Below, piece after piece: positions 16,539-25,516 of a stretch of 64,000 nucleotides of DNA. The first letter of the stretch is position 1; every line of letters begins with the position of its first letter. A program made the translations under genes and the position numbers. The notes under the pieces were generated by a model. That model made no database searches and was not told where the DNA came from. It saw only the letters and a program-made list of their open reading frames with translations. This DNA comes from Flavonifractor sp. AGMB03687 (GTDB taxonomy: Bacteria; Bacillota; Clostridia; Oscillospirales; Oscillospiraceae). The DNA lies in NCBI RefSeq assembly GCF_017811815.1, contig NZ_JADKZI010000008.1:104867-168866 (forward strand). The letters are read 5' to 3'.

Positions 16539-16569
16539 TTGACTATCGGGTTACCCGATAGCTTATCAT
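16539..16569 (+). promoter_or_regulatory. MerR-type promoter and operator of the MATE gene
   Basis: TTGACT (16539-16544) and TATCAT (16564-16569) are 19 bp apart. The spacer carries the 19-base palindrome CTATCGGGTTACCCGATAG (16543-16561). Confidence 0.85.
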
Positions 16570-16615
16570 GGTCAGTGCTGTTTGTAAATGCTTGATAGAA
16601 AAGGAGGCACAGGCT

Positions 16616-17941
16616 ATGAAAAATCGGTTGGATCAGGACTTTACCCTGGGCGGACTGCTCCGCTTTGCCCTGCCCACCACCATTATGATGCTGGTGACCT
16701 CCCTGTACACCATTGTGGACGGGGTGCTCACCTCCCGGCTGGTGGGAGAAAACGCCCTGGCCGCCATCAACATCGCCTATCCCGCCGTCAGCATCGTGCT
16801 GGCCGTGGGCATCATGCTGGGCACCGGCGGCAGCGCTGTGGTGTCCCACCGGATGGGAACAGGAGATCTGGAGGGGGCACGCCACACCTTCGGCTTCCTG
16901 GCCGTGACGGCAGTATGCGCCGGGGTGTTCTTCGCCCTGCTGGCCGCCTTCGGTGCCGAGCCCCTGGCCCGGCTGCTGGGGGCCAGCGACCTGCTGCTGG
17001 CGGACGCCGCCTGCTACCTGCGTATCCTGCTGCTCTTCGCCCCCATGGCCATGCTTCAGCTGCTCTTTGAGAGCTTCTTCGTGGCGGCGGGCCGCCCCGG
17101 CCTGGGACTGGGGCTCACCATCGCCGCCGGCGTCACCAACGGCGTGCTGGACTGGCTGTACATGGGGCCCCTGCAAATGGGCATCGCGGGCGCTGCTGTG
17201 GCCACCGTCACCGGCTACTGCATCCCGGCGGTGTGCGGCGTGATCTTCTTCCTCACCCGGAAGGATGGCCTGCGCTTTGCCCGCCCCCAGCTGGACTGGC
17301 GGCTGCTGGGCCGGGCCTGCTTCAACGGCTCCTCCGAGATGGTGACCAATCTGTCCACCGCCGTCACCACCTTCTTCTTCAACATCATCATGCTGGACCT
17401 GCTGGGGGAGGCAGGGGTGGCCGCCATCACCATCATCCTCTACGCCCAGTTCCTGCTGGTCTCCCTGTTTTTGGGTTTCTCCATGGGTGTGGCCCCGGTG
17501 TTCAGCTTCAACCAGGGAGCGGAGCGGTACGACCGGCTGCGAGCCACCTTCCGCCACTGCGCCCGATTCATCCTGTGCGCCGCCGTGGGCATCCTGGCCG
17601 CCGCCCTGGTGCTGGCCCCCGTCATCGTGGGGGTGTTCTCACCGGCGGGCACCCAGGTCCACGCCCTGGCTCTGGAGGGCTTCCACTTCTTCGCCCCCAC
17701 CTTCCTCTTTGCCGGGGTGAACATCTTCGCCTCCGCCCTCTTTACCGCCCTGTCCGACGGACGGACCTCCGCCCTTATCTCCTTTGCCCGCACCTTCGGC
17801 TTCCTCATGGCCGGGCTGCTCCTGCTGCCCCGCATCCTGGGGGTCACCGGTGTGTGGATTGCCGTACCGGTAGCAGAGGCCATCTCCTGCCTGCTGTCCA
17901 TCGGCTTTCTGTGGCGCTACCGGGCCAAATTCGGATGGTGA
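16616..17941 (+). CDS. MATE-family multidrug efflux transporter
   Basis: This 441-residue protein has twelve hydrophobic segments and the MATE layout: a cytoplasmic N-terminus [20 protein letters not shown], then [17 protein letters not shown] in helix 1 and a second repeat after about 225. Such pumps couple H+ or Na+ entry to export of cationic drugs. The ATG at 16616 has AAGGAGGCACAGGCT before it; an earlier in-frame start would lie in the promoter. Expression is probably induced by drug binding to the divergent MerR. Confidence 0.92.
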   Translation: MKNRLDQDFTLGGLLRFALPTTIMMLVTSLYTIVDGVLTSRLVGENALAAINIAYPAVSIVLAVGIMLGTGGSAVVSHRMGTGDLEGARHTFGFLAVTAVCAGVFFALLAAFGAEPLARLLGASDLLLADAACYLRILLLFAPMAMLQLLFESFFVAAGRPGLGLGLTIAAGVTNGVLDWLYMGPLQMGIAGAAVATVTGYCIPAVCGVIFFLTRKDGLRFARPQLDWRLLGRACFNGSSEMVTNLSTAVTTFFFNIIMLDLLGEAGVAAITIILYAQFLLVSLFLGFSMGVAPVFSFNQGAERYDRLRATFRHCARFILCAAVGILAAALVLAPVIVGVFSPAGTQVHALALEGFHFFAPTFLFAGVNIFASALFTALSDGRTSALISFARTFGFLMAGLLLLPRILGVTGVWIAVPVAEAISCLLSIGFLWRYRAKFGW

Positions 17942-17998
17942 ACCACTGAGAAAAAAGTAAGGCGTGCCTCGGCGTGCCTTACTTTTTTCTCAGTGGTT
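17941..17998. terminator. Very long inverted repeat after the MATE gene
   Basis: A 23-base arm (17941-17963) is perfectly repeated inverted at 17976-17998, with an A6/T6 block inside the stem. It probably terminates MATE transcription. Confidence 0.7.
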
Positions 17999-18083
17999 AC
18001 CATTTTGTGTCTGCAAATCCTACAAATCCCTGCACAAATTCCCGTGATATCTCCCAATAGACAGTCCCCCCGTCCAGTGCTAC

Positions 18084-18121
18084 ACTAATACTTGTATAGA
18101 TTATATACTTATTAGTATAAT
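18084..18121 (+). promoter_or_regulatory. Promoter of the SDR gene with inverted repeat
   Basis: TTGTAT (18092-18097) and TATAAT (18116-18121) with an 18-bp spacer. ACTAATA (18084-18090) and TATTAGT (18110-18116) flank the -35 and touch the -10, a possible operator. Confidence 0.5.
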
Positions 18122-18147
18122 TTCACTGCTGTAAGGAGGTCTAACCG

Positions 18148-18921
18148 ATGAAATCTTATTTTGATCTGACCGGACAGGTTGCTGTGGTAACCGGCTGTTC
18201 CACCGGTCTGGGCGTGCAGATGGCCCATGCACTGGCCAATCAGGGCTGCTCCATTGTGGCGCTGGCCCGCCGTCAGGAGAAGATTGACGCCGTGGCCAAG
18301 GAGCTCCACGAGACTTACGGCGTGGAGACCCTGGCAGTACGCTGCGATATCACTGACACCCAGATGGTGCAGGAAGCGGTGACGACCATCATGGACCGTT
18401 TTGGCCGCATTGATATTCTGATCAACAATGCCGGTACCGGTGCCGCAGCCCCCGCTGAGGATATCACCGACGAGCAGTTCGGCAACGAGCTGAACATTGA
18501 CCTGTTCGGCACCTTTAAGATGGCCCGGGAGGTGGCCAAGCAGGCCATGATCCCCGCCAAGTACGGCCGCATCATCAACATTGCCTCTATGTACGGTCTG
18601 GTGGGCAACAAGATCGCCCCCTGCTCCCCCTATCACGCAGCCAAGGGCGGCGTGGTCAACCTGACCCGGGGCCTGGCCTGCGAGTGGGGCAAATACAACA
18701 TCACCGTCAACGCCATCTGCCCGGGCTATTTCTGGACCCCTCTGACCAAGGACACCCTGGACACCGACTGGTTCAAGGAGTACGCCAAGGGCGCCATCCC
18801 CATGGAGCGCTACGGCAACGAGGGCGAGCTGGACTCCACCGCCATCTTCCTGGCCTCTCCCTCCTCCAGCTACGTCAACGGCGTCATGGTGCCGGTGGAC
18901 GGCGGCTATACCTGCATGTAA
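18148..18921 (+). CDS. SDR-family NAD(P)-dependent oxidoreductase
   Basis: This 257-residue classical short-chain dehydrogenase has a TGCSTGLG cofactor loop (14-21), an NNAG motif and the catalytic Ser, Tyr (YHAAK) and Lys. The ending GVMVPVDGGYTCM is close to gluconate 5-dehydrogenase (IdnO/KduD) types. It probably interconverts a sugar acid or keto sugar, but the substrate cannot be fixed without a pathway partner. It is a single-gene unit with its own promoter and terminator; TAAGGAGG precedes the ATG. Confidence 0.88.
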   Translation: MKSYFDLTGQVAVVTGCSTGLGVQMAHALANQGCSIVALARRQEKIDAVAKELHETYGVETLAVRCDITDTQMVQEAVTTIMDRFGRIDILINNAGTGAAAPAEDITDEQFGNELNIDLFGTFKMAREVAKQAMIPAKYGRIINIASMYGLVGNKIAPCSPYHAAKGGVVNLTRGLACEWGKYNITVNAICPGYFWTPLTKDTLDTDWFKEYAKGAIPMERYGNEGELDSTAIFLASPSSSYVNGVMVPVDGGYTCM

Positions 18922-18942
18922 ATCCTCTATCAAACCCGATAC

Positions 18943-18990
18943 AACACCAAGCGGGCCGTCCTGCAAAGGACGGCCCGCTTGGTGTTTTGT
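18943..18990. terminator. Bidirectional terminator
   Basis: A 19-bp stem (18943-18961 with 18968-18986) between the SDR gene and the convergent beta-CASP nuclease gene. Confidence 0.85.
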
Positions 18991-18992
18991 AT

Positions 18993-20588
18993 TCAGCGGT
19001 CCCACTTTTCGATGATGGCCCGCAGCTGGTCGGCAAACTTGCCCAGGTCCTTGTTGGTGCCGCCCTTGTTGTGGGCGATGACCTCCATCAGCTTGCGGCC
19101 CACATCCTCCAGCCGCTGGTAGGCGGGGGAGGCGCCGGGCGTGACCGCCGGCTTCTGCTCCGGTGGCAGGCCGGGGGAGAGCATCTTGTTGGCCAGCAGG
19201 TCGTAGACCTCCTCATAGTTGGGGGCGTGGGCGGCCAAGCCCCGCTGGCGCAGGGTGTCGGCGTAGATCTCGGTGACCTCCGCGTCGCCGTGGACCACGA
19301 AGACCTGCTTGGGGTGGGGATTGTAGCTCTCGATCCACCGCAGCAGGCCGTCCCGGTCGGCATGGGAGGACAGGCCGTGGAAGTTTACGATCTTAGCCCG
19401 GACGGCAATCTCCTCGCCGAAGAGCTTCACCGACGTGACCCCGTTGATGAGCCGCCGGCCCAGGCTGCCTTCCGCCTGGAAGCCCACGAAGACCACGGTA
19501 CACTCCGGCCGCCACAGGTTGTGCTTCAGGTGGTGGCGGATGCGGCCGGCGTCGCACATGCCGGAGGCGGAAATGATGATGCGGGGGGTCTTGTCCTCAT
19601 TGAGGGCCCGGGACTCCTCGCTGGACTCGGTAATGGTGAGACCGGGGAACTGGAAGAGGGCGCCCCCCTTCAGGGCGGCGATGGCCTCCTCGTCCAGATA
19701 GCCGTGGAGGTCGCCGGAGAAGATGCGGGTGGCCTCGCCCGCCAGGGGGGAGTCCACCACCACCTGGAAGTTGGGCACGCTCTTCACCAGACCTTTTTCC
19801 TTCATTTCCCGCATGAAGTACAACAGCTCCTGGGTGCGGCCCACCGCGAAGGAGGGAATGATGACGTTGCCTCCCTTGCCCAGGGTCTCGTCAATGATGG
19901 CGGCCAGGTCCCCGGTGTAGTCCGGCTTCTGGCTCATGTCGTGGAGCCGGTCGCCGTAGGTGGACTCGGTGAGGACGTAATCGGCCTCCTTGATGTACTG
20001 AGGGTCCCGGATGATGGGCTGATCCCGGTTGCCGATGTCGCCGGAGAAGACCACCTTGCGGGTCTGGTCCCCCTCGGTGAGCCACATCTCTACGCTGGCC
20101 GAGCCCAGCAGATGGCCTGCATCCACAAAGCGGATGCGCACCCCGTCCTCGATCTGGAGGCGGGTGCCGTACTCGCAGGTGACGATGTGCTTGATGGCCT
20201 CCTCCGCGTCAGCCACGGTGTACAGGGGCTCCACCGGCTCGGCGCCGGAGCGCTTACCCTTCTGGTTCTGCCACTGGGCGTCGCTCTCCTGAATGTGGGC
20301 GGAGTCCCGCAGCATGATGGACAGCAGCTGCCCCGTGAGACGGGTACAGTAGATGTTGCCTTCAAAACCCTGCTTCACCAGCAGGGGTATGCGGCCGGAG
20401 TGGTCGATGTGGGCGTGGGTGACTACCACCGCGTCGATGTACCCGGCGTTGAAATCCAGCTCCTGGTTGTCCCGCTCGTCCCTGCCCTGCTGCAGGCCGC
20501 AGTCCACCAGAATCTTCTTCCCGCCGCACTCCACACAGTGACAGCTGCCGGTAACGGCACGGGCTGCGCCGAAAAAAGTCAGTTTCAT
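18993..20588 (-). CDS. Beta-CASP metallo-beta-lactamase-fold RNase
   Basis: This 531-residue protein has HAHIDHSG (residues 58-65), DAGHLLGSA, FSGDIG and the beta-CASP motifs, ending with SSHADRDGLL and VVHGD. The metal ligands are all present. This is the YSH1/CPSF-like bacterial subgroup (COG1236) of RNA-processing exo/endonucleases. A 70-residue C-terminal helical tail is extra. Its substrate here is unknown. GGAGGTGCCCC precedes the ATG. Confidence 0.9.
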   Translation of the reverse strand: MKLTFFGAARAVTGSCHCVECGGKKILVDCGLQQGRDERDNQELDFNAGYIDAVVVTHAHIDHSGRIPLLVKQGFEGNIYCTRLTGQLLSIMLRDSAHIQESDAQWQNQKGKRSGAEPVEPLYTVADAEEAIKHIVTCEYGTRLQIEDGVRIRFVDAGHLLGSASVEMWLTEGDQTRKVVFSGDIGNRDQPIIRDPQYIKEADYVLTESTYGDRLHDMSQKPDYTGDLAAIIDETLGKGGNVIIPSFAVGRTQELLYFMREMKEKGLVKSVPNFQVVVDSPLAGEATRIFSGDLHGYLDEEAIAALKGGALFQFPGLTITESSEESRALNEDKTPRIIISASGMCDAGRIRHHLKHNLWRPECTVVFVGFQAEGSLGRRLINGVTSVKLFGEEIAVRAKIVNFHGLSSHADRDGLLRWIESYNPHPKQVFVVHGDAEVTEIYADTLRQRGLAAHAPNYEEVYDLLANKMLSPGLPPEQKPAVTPGASPAYQRLEDVGRKLMEVIAHNKGGTNKDLGKFADQLRAIIEKWDR

Positions 20589-20665
20589 GGGGCACCTCCT
20601 TGTGCAATTTTTACAAGGTCATTGTACTCCCAAAACTGTCCGGTGTAAATAGTCGGATGGCCCCC

Positions 20666-21091
20666 TCAGGACAGGGTCTTCTCATTTTCGGCAAAGAGCT
20701 TGTCGTTGATCTCCTCCAGGCTCATGCCGTGGACGATGCCGTAGCTGATAATGGCGTCCCGTCGGATCTTGGGGTAGAGGGGGGCGTAGCTGGCCTGCTT
20801 GAGCAGCTGCTGGGTCTGCTCCAGGGTGGTCTCCAGTCCCACGCACAGGCAGATGAGCCGGTCCCGGGAGGGATTGCGCCGCCCGGCAAAGACCTGGTGG
20901 AGGTAGACCTCGCTCATCCCCGCCTTGCGGGCCAGGGCCGCCTTGGAATAGGGGCAGTCTTTATAGCACTCCGTCAGCAGTTCGGCAATGCTCTGGCTGG
21001 CGAAAAAATCCTGGTTGTCGCTGAGATAGGAGTCCAGATCGGGCTCGCTCATCAGGGCCTGGCTCAGGTCACCGGTGGTCTTCATTTCCAT
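20666..21091 (-). CDS. Helix-turn-helix (XRE-type) regulator divergent from the kinase operon
   Basis: This is a 141-residue protein. Residues about 48-75 form an HTH (SKAALARKAGMSEVYLHQVF then AGRRNPSRDRLICL), followed by a helical C-terminal half. The ATG at 21091 has AAAGGGGAG 8 bases before it; a GTG nine bases earlier would lie inside that site. The gene is divergent from the Ser/Thr kinase with a shared A/T-rich intergenic region, so it may regulate, or be phosphorylated by, that locus. Confidence 0.82.
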   Translation of the reverse strand: MEMKTTGDLSQALMSEPDLDSYLSDNQDFFASQSIAELLTECYKDCPYSKAALARKAGMSEVYLHQVFAGRRNPSRDRLICLCVGLETTLEQTQQLLKQASYAPLYPKIRRDAIISYGIVHGMSLEEINDKLFAENEKTLS

Positions 21092-21179
21092 ACTTTCCAC
21101 TCCCCTTTACATTCAAATGGAAATCGTATATACTAAATGTACAATATTTCGTGTCCTAATACAATATGCTCTTTGCATA

Positions 21180-21905
21180 GTGTACAAGGCCTTGGAGGGG
21201 ATCGGTATCTTTACCTGGCTGTTAAACGCGCTGGAGACGGAGTATGACCAGCTCCGGGTCCTGAAGCAAAGTCCGCGGGGCAGTGTCTGCCTCATTCGCC
21301 ACAGGGCCACTGGCAAGCGCTTCATTCTGCGCCGTTTTCACGGCAATCCGGAAGTCTATCGCAAGCTGCTGGACTACAGCTGCCCCCATCTGCCCACCGT
21401 ATACGAGGTGGCATTCCAGGACGGCCAGGTGCTGGCACTGGAGGAATATATCGAGGGCGACACGTTGGGCTTCCTGTTACGGGAAGCTCTTTTTTCATCG
21501 GAGGAAACCCGGAAGATCGTCCGGCAGGTGTGCAAAGCCCTGTGGGTGCTCCACTCCATCGGGGCGGTCCACCGGGATGTGAAGCCGGAGAACATCATCC
21601 TCCGGGGGGACCAGGCGGTACTCATCGACTTTGACGCCGCCCGCTTCCACAAGCCGGAGCACGACAACGACACCCAGATCCTGGGCACCACCGGCTTTGC
21701 CGCCCCGGAGCAGTACGGCCTGTCCCAGTCGGACATCCGCACCGACATCTACTCCCTGGGGGTGCTCATCAACGTGATGCTCACCGGAGAGCATCCCTCC
21801 AAAAAGCTGGCCCCGGGCAAAATGGGCCGCATCGTGGACCGGTGCACCCACGTCAATCCCCAGCACCGCTATAAAAACGTCCTGCGGCTGATGGAGGTCC
21901 TGTAG
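21180..21905 (+). CDS. Small Hanks-type serine/threonine protein kinase
   Basis: This is a compact kinase domain of about 240 residues, with RHRATGKRFILRRF as the lysine strand, HRDVKPEN as the catalytic loop, IDFDAARF in place of DFG, and GTTGFAAPEQYG as the APE motif. No TM or PASTA domain is attached. It ends one base before the first of three zinc-ribbon genes. The start is uncertain: there is no in-frame ATG with a ribosome site. GTG 21180 is chosen here; TTG 21192 is an alternative. GGAGGGG at 21194-21200 is ideally spaced for a codon near 21207, which is ATC. Confidence 0.75.
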   Translation: MYKALEGIGIFTWLLNALETEYDQLRVLKQSPRGSVCLIRHRATGKRFILRRFHGNPEVYRKLLDYSCPHLPTVYEVAFQDGQVLALEEYIEGDTLGFLLREALFSSEETRKIVRQVCKALWVLHSIGAVHRDVKPENIILRGDQAVLIDFDAARFHKPEHDNDTQILGTTGFAAPEQYGLSQSDIRTDIYSLGVLINVMLTGEHPSKKLAPGKMGRIVDRCTHVNPQHRYKNVLRLMEVL

Positions 21906-21906
21906 C

Positions 21907-23166
21907 ATGACCAAGCCCTGCCCCGCCTGCGGCGCATCTCTCCCGGAGGGGGCCTCCTTCTGCCCCTACTGCACGGAAAACCTCCGGCCCCGGCAGGCGG
22001 TGGAGGTGCCTGCCCGCTGGTGGATCAAATGGCTGAAGCGGCTAGTAACGCTGCTAGTGCTGACTGCTCTGGCCGCGTCGGCCTTTTTGCTGTATGACGC
22101 GCTTACCCCCGATACATACGACGCCTGGGGGGAGCTGACCTACCACCTGAACGGCAACGACTACCACCTGGCGGTCACCTTCCGCAACGACGGCACCCCG
22201 GAGCCGGAATACACCGTGCAGACCATCGAGGACTGGAACTATGACCGGGCCGCCAAGATTTTTGTCACCCACGGAGACACGGGAAAAGACGCGAGGCAGA
22301 TCTTCCGGCAGCAGATCCAGGAGATCCAGGTCCAGGTCTTCCAGCCCTCGGAGAACCCCTCCTTTATCACCTGGAAGCAGCCCAGCTATCAGGGTAATTC
22401 CGCCGCCGAGGGGATGGCCCTCTCAGCGTTCTATTTCACCGGCCAGACCCGGGGGGAAGCAGAGATCCGGTGGACCCTGAATATGAAGAACGGGGACACC
22501 ATCCTTCTACGGCACAAGCTGGTGATCCAGCCGGTGGGGGTGGTGGACTACACCCCGGCGGACTACGATATGGACACCATTGAGGACCTTCAGGCTCTGG
22601 TCGATCAGATCCAGGCAGAGGTCCCCCTGCCCACGGTGGTACGGCTCAGTCTCCCCCCTGTCCACTATGAAGGAGGCCTCACCATCACCGGGCGGCCCAT
22701 CAACTTGTACGGCACCGTGGATGAGCAGAACCGGCGCACCGCCTTTCTGGGCCCGGTGACAGTGGACGTGGACCGGGGCCCCCAGTGCTTTATTGAGAAC
22801 ATCGACTTCCGGGGCAGCGGCTCGGGCACCGGCCTCACCGTGGAGGCCGACGGCCGGGTGCAGGACTGCCTTTTCACCGGCTGGGACACCGGCCTGCTGG
22901 TGGGCGGGGACGATTGGGCCGACCCGGTGGGGTGCTGGTTTGAGAACAACAGCGTGGGCTTCCGTTTCGACAGCAGCGGAGATTACTGGAATTACACCGA
23001 TTTTACCGACAATACCTTCCGGAACAACACGGTTGCGGTGGATCTTTTGCGGGTACCCGGCCTTAAGACCATTGATTTTACGGGCTGTCTGTTTGACGGC
23101 AACAAGGCCACCATTCTCAACCCCACCGGTCACTCCATTAACACCGGAAACGCCACCTTTACCTGA
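21907..23166 (+). CDS. Zinc-ribbon, single-TM, beta-helix ectodomain protein (paralogue 1)
   Basis: This 419-residue protein begins with a cytoplasmic zinc ribbon (Cys5, Cys8, Cys19, Cys22), followed by one TM helix (about 43-65). The ectodomain has two parts. Residues about 75-215 form a beta-rich domain ending in NMKNGDTILLRHKLVIQP. Residues 216-419 look like a right-handed beta-helix, with repeated short strands such as CFIENIDFRG and GCWFENNSVGF. A DYDMDTIEDLQALVDQI segment joins them and recurs in paralogue 3. The layout suggests an inside-to-outside sensor or a surface protein controlled by the upstream kinase. No family name is recognised for the whole. Confidence 0.8.
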   Translation: MTKPCPACGASLPEGASFCPYCTENLRPRQAVEVPARWWIKWLKRLVTLLVLTALAASAFLLYDALTPDTYDAWGELTYHLNGNDYHLAVTFRNDGTPEPEYTVQTIEDWNYDRAAKIFVTHGDTGKDARQIFRQQIQEIQVQVFQPSENPSFITWKQPSYQGNSAAEGMALSAFYFTGQTRGEAEIRWTLNMKNGDTILLRHKLVIQPVGVVDYTPADYDMDTIEDLQALVDQIQAEVPLPTVVRLSLPPVHYEGGLTITGRPINLYGTVDEQNRRTAFLGPVTVDVDRGPQCFIENIDFRGSGSGTGLTVEADGRVQDCLFTGWDTGLLVGGDDWADPVGCWFENNSVGFRFDSSGDYWNYTDFTDNTFRNNTVAVDLLRVPGLKTIDFTGCLFDGNKATILNPTGHSINTGNATFT

Positions 23167-23180
23167 AAGGAATGATCCAT

Positions 23181-24071
23181 ATGGAACACAAATGCCCTCA
23201 CTGCGGCGCAGTTCTGCCGGAGGAGGCCTCCTTCTGCCCCCACTGCGCCCAGAGCCTCCGCACCCGGGAGGCGGCCGCCGTTCCCGCCCACCTGTGGCGG
23301 AAGGGCCTGAAATGGGTGCTGGCGCTGGTCATCGTGGCAGCCGTCTGCGCCTTTCTGTTTTGGCCCTCCAAAACCACGCCGGTGGTCTTTCAGGAGGATG
23401 AAAACGGCATGGTGAAGGTCACCCCCGAGTATCTGGAGGAGTTCTTTCCCACCCTGACCTGCGTTGACTTCCGCACCACAACCCAGACCAGTGACAACAT
23501 CGACGACTATCTGGTGAACAGCTTCCAGATGGCCCAGCTGGTGTCCTCCCGGGGCACAGAAAGCGCCGTGGGGGATTATGGGATGTACAACGCAGGCAAC
23601 GACTCCAACAACCGGGTGGCTCTGCTGCTCTTTGACGGCAACACCCACCTGATGGGCTATTTCATCGGCTCCCCCACCAGTCTGGGAGACGGCAAGTGGC
23701 AGATGGACGTGGTAAGCTGCGACTATGACTTCACCGAACTCTACGAAAAGGAGCTGGCCGCCTTTGAAGGAAGCTGGGAGGACGATTTCTCCACCTACAT
23801 TCCGTCGGAGGAGATCGCCTCCTCCGGGGCGGTGTGGTTCCTGAAGGGGTACAACACCGCCCAGGGCCCGGTGCTTCGGGAAGACGACGCCCAGATCTAC
23901 GCTCTGTGGCACACCCTCCATGGCCCGGAGTTGGAGCGCCAGTGCCGGGAGATCGAGCGGCTGGCAGAGTTCCTGCCCAATGAGGGCCGGTGGATGTGCT
24001 ACCTGCTGCTGGACCGGGACTACAACCTGCTGGGCTACACCATGCTGGACTACCAGGGAAACGGAGGATAA
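23181..24071 (+). CDS. Zinc-ribbon, single-TM protein with different ectodomain (paralogue 2)
   Basis: This is a 296-residue protein with the same N-terminal module (MEHKCPHCGAVLPEEASFC, Cys5/8/19/22) and a TM helix at about 44-62. Its extracellular part is not a beta-helix: it is a mixed alpha/beta domain of about 230 residues with no motif I can name. The ATG at 23181 is chosen because GAAAGGA lies 9 bases upstream; an earlier ATG at 23172 touches that site. The zinc-ribbon DNA is almost identical to that of the next gene, suggesting recent duplication or gene conversion. Confidence 0.8.
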   Translation: MEHKCPHCGAVLPEEASFCPHCAQSLRTREAAAVPAHLWRKGLKWVLALVIVAAVCAFLFWPSKTTPVVFQEDENGMVKVTPEYLEEFFPTLTCVDFRTTTQTSDNIDDYLVNSFQMAQLVSSRGTESAVGDYGMYNAGNDSNNRVALLLFDGNTHLMGYFIGSPTSLGDGKWQMDVVSCDYDFTELYEKELAAFEGSWEDDFSTYIPSEEIASSGAVWFLKGYNTAQGPVLREDDAQIYALWHTLHGPELERQCREIERLAEFLPNEGRWMCYLLLDRDYNLLGYTMLDYQGNGG

Positions 24072-24074
24072 GAG

Positions 24075-25343
24075 ATGGAACACAAATGCCCCCACTGCGG
24101 CGCACCTTTGCCGGAGGAATCCTCCTTCTGCCCCCACTGCGCCACCGACATTCACCCCCGGAAACAGGCGAAAACCGCCACTCCTCTGCTGAAAAAGCAG
24201 CTGCTGGGGCTGCTGGTTCTGGTGGTGGCCGCCGCCATTGGCGGGGCAATCTGGTACTTTAACCGACCCTATGAGCCCCAGGAGTTTGACGCCCTTGGCG
24301 AGGTATACTACGAGAGCGGGGACAAGATCTATCAGCTGCTGGTAGCCTGGCCCAACGACCGCTGCGCCCCTGCCCCCGACATTTATCACCAGGGCGCTCC
24401 CGATGAGCAGTACCGCTGGCCCTCCCGTTGGTACGTCAACGACGCCACCACCGGCGCCGACGCCTGGGCCGAGTTTGAATCTCTGGTGGAGGGGGTCACC
24501 GTGGAGGTGGTCCAGGACCAGAACGCCTCCGCCCCCCTCACCGCCGGGGAGCCCGGCCACGATGCGGACTATTCCCCCGATGCCGCCATGGTGTGTTCCC
24601 TGGACTTCACCGGCAATTCCGGCAATCCCCAGGTGGTCTGGACCATCCAAATGAAAAACGGGGACGTGATCCGGGTCCGCCAGAACATCCACATCACCCC
24701 CATCATCACCCACGAGTATCACTGGCAGGACTACCCCATGGACACCGTGGAGGACCTCCAGGCCCTGCTGGACCAGACCGCCCGGGAGCTTCCCTCCTCC
24801 GATCTGGTGTACCTCTACCTGCCGCCGGTGACCTATGAGGGGGATCTGACGCTGAACCGCTCCTACGAATTCTACGGCTGCACCGACGAGGGGGCAGGCC
24901 GCACCGTCCTCAAGGGCTCGGTGACCATGGACAGCGGCAACTATAACTGGATCAACTACTTCTACGACATGGACTTTGTGGGGGACGGCACCGACATCGG
25001 CATCATCGCCCCCGTGAAGGCCTGGGCCATCGGCTGCTCCTTCACCGGCTACAAGACCGGCTTCCAGTCCCAGGGGGAGGCCTGGATCAACGTGACCCAG
25101 TGTACCTTCACCGGCAATGAGGTGGGCTTCCACTTCAACTCCATCGGCCAGTCCGCCTTGGACACCCGCTATCACAACAATACCTTTACCAACAACGGCA
25201 CCGCCGTGCTGCTGGAGAATGTGCCCACCGACATTACCCTGGACTTTGAGGGCACGGTGTTCTCGGGCAACGGCATCGACGTGGACAACCGGTGCGACCA
25301 TCCCATTGACCTGTCCAAGGCCACACTCCAGACGGAAGGATAA
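24075..25343 (+). CDS. Zinc-ribbon, single-TM, beta-helix ectodomain protein (paralogue 3)
   Basis: This 422-residue protein parallels paralogue 1 throughout. It has a zinc ribbon (Cys5/8/19/22), a TM helix (about 36-55), a beta domain ending in QMKNGDVIRVRQNIHITP, the PMDTVEDLQALLDQT connector, and a right-handed beta-helix with GCSFTGYKTGF and QCTFTGNEVGF turns. It lies 3 bases after paralogue 2 and is the last gene of the unit before a strong terminator. Confidence 0.8.
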   Translation: MEHKCPHCGAPLPEESSFCPHCATDIHPRKQAKTATPLLKKQLLGLLVLVVAAAIGGAIWYFNRPYEPQEFDALGEVYYESGDKIYQLLVAWPNDRCAPAPDIYHQGAPDEQYRWPSRWYVNDATTGADAWAEFESLVEGVTVEVVQDQNASAPLTAGEPGHDADYSPDAAMVCSLDFTGNSGNPQVVWTIQMKNGDVIRVRQNIHITPIITHEYHWQDYPMDTVEDLQALLDQTARELPSSDLVYLYLPPVTYEGDLTLNRSYEFYGCTDEGAGRTVLKGSVTMDSGNYNWINYFYDMDFVGDGTDIGIIAPVKAWAIGCSFTGYKTGFQSQGEAWINVTQCTFTGNEVGFHFNSIGQSALDTRYHNNTFTNNGTAVLLENVPTDITLDFEGTVFSGNGIDVDNRCDHPIDLSKATLQTEG

Positions 25344-25348
25344 ATAGA

Positions 25349-25380
25349 GGGCGCGCCGCAAATGCGGCGCGCCCCTAATT
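25349..25380 (+). terminator. Terminator of the kinase/zinc-ribbon operon
   Basis: A perfect 12-bp GC stem (25349-25360 with 25363-25374) followed by TAATTTTG. Confidence 0.8.
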
Positions 25381-25403
25381 TTGTTATCTTAGATTTACAA
25401 AAC

Positions 25404-25434
25404 AAAAAAGCACATCCTTTCGGATGTGCTTTTT
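25404..25434 (-). terminator. Terminator of the tRNA cluster
   Basis: A 13-bp stem with a 4-base loop (25404-25417 with 25422-25434) and, on the minus strand, a T-run, just beyond tRNA-Val. Confidence 0.85.
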
Positions 25435-25436
25435 CA

Positions 25437-25512
25437 TGGTGGAGACGACAGAACTCGAATCTGTGACCCCTTGCGTGTGAAGCAAGTGCTCTACCGGCTG
25501 AGCTACGCCTCC
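25437..25512 (-). tRNA. tRNA-Val (CAC)
   Basis: The minus strand folds as a standard cloverleaf: acceptor GGAGGCG with CGTCTCC, anticodon stem CTTGC/GCAAG with loop TTCACAC (anticodon CAC), and T loop TTCGAGT. The CCA end is encoded. Confidence 0.95.
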
Positions 25513-25516
25513 ATAT

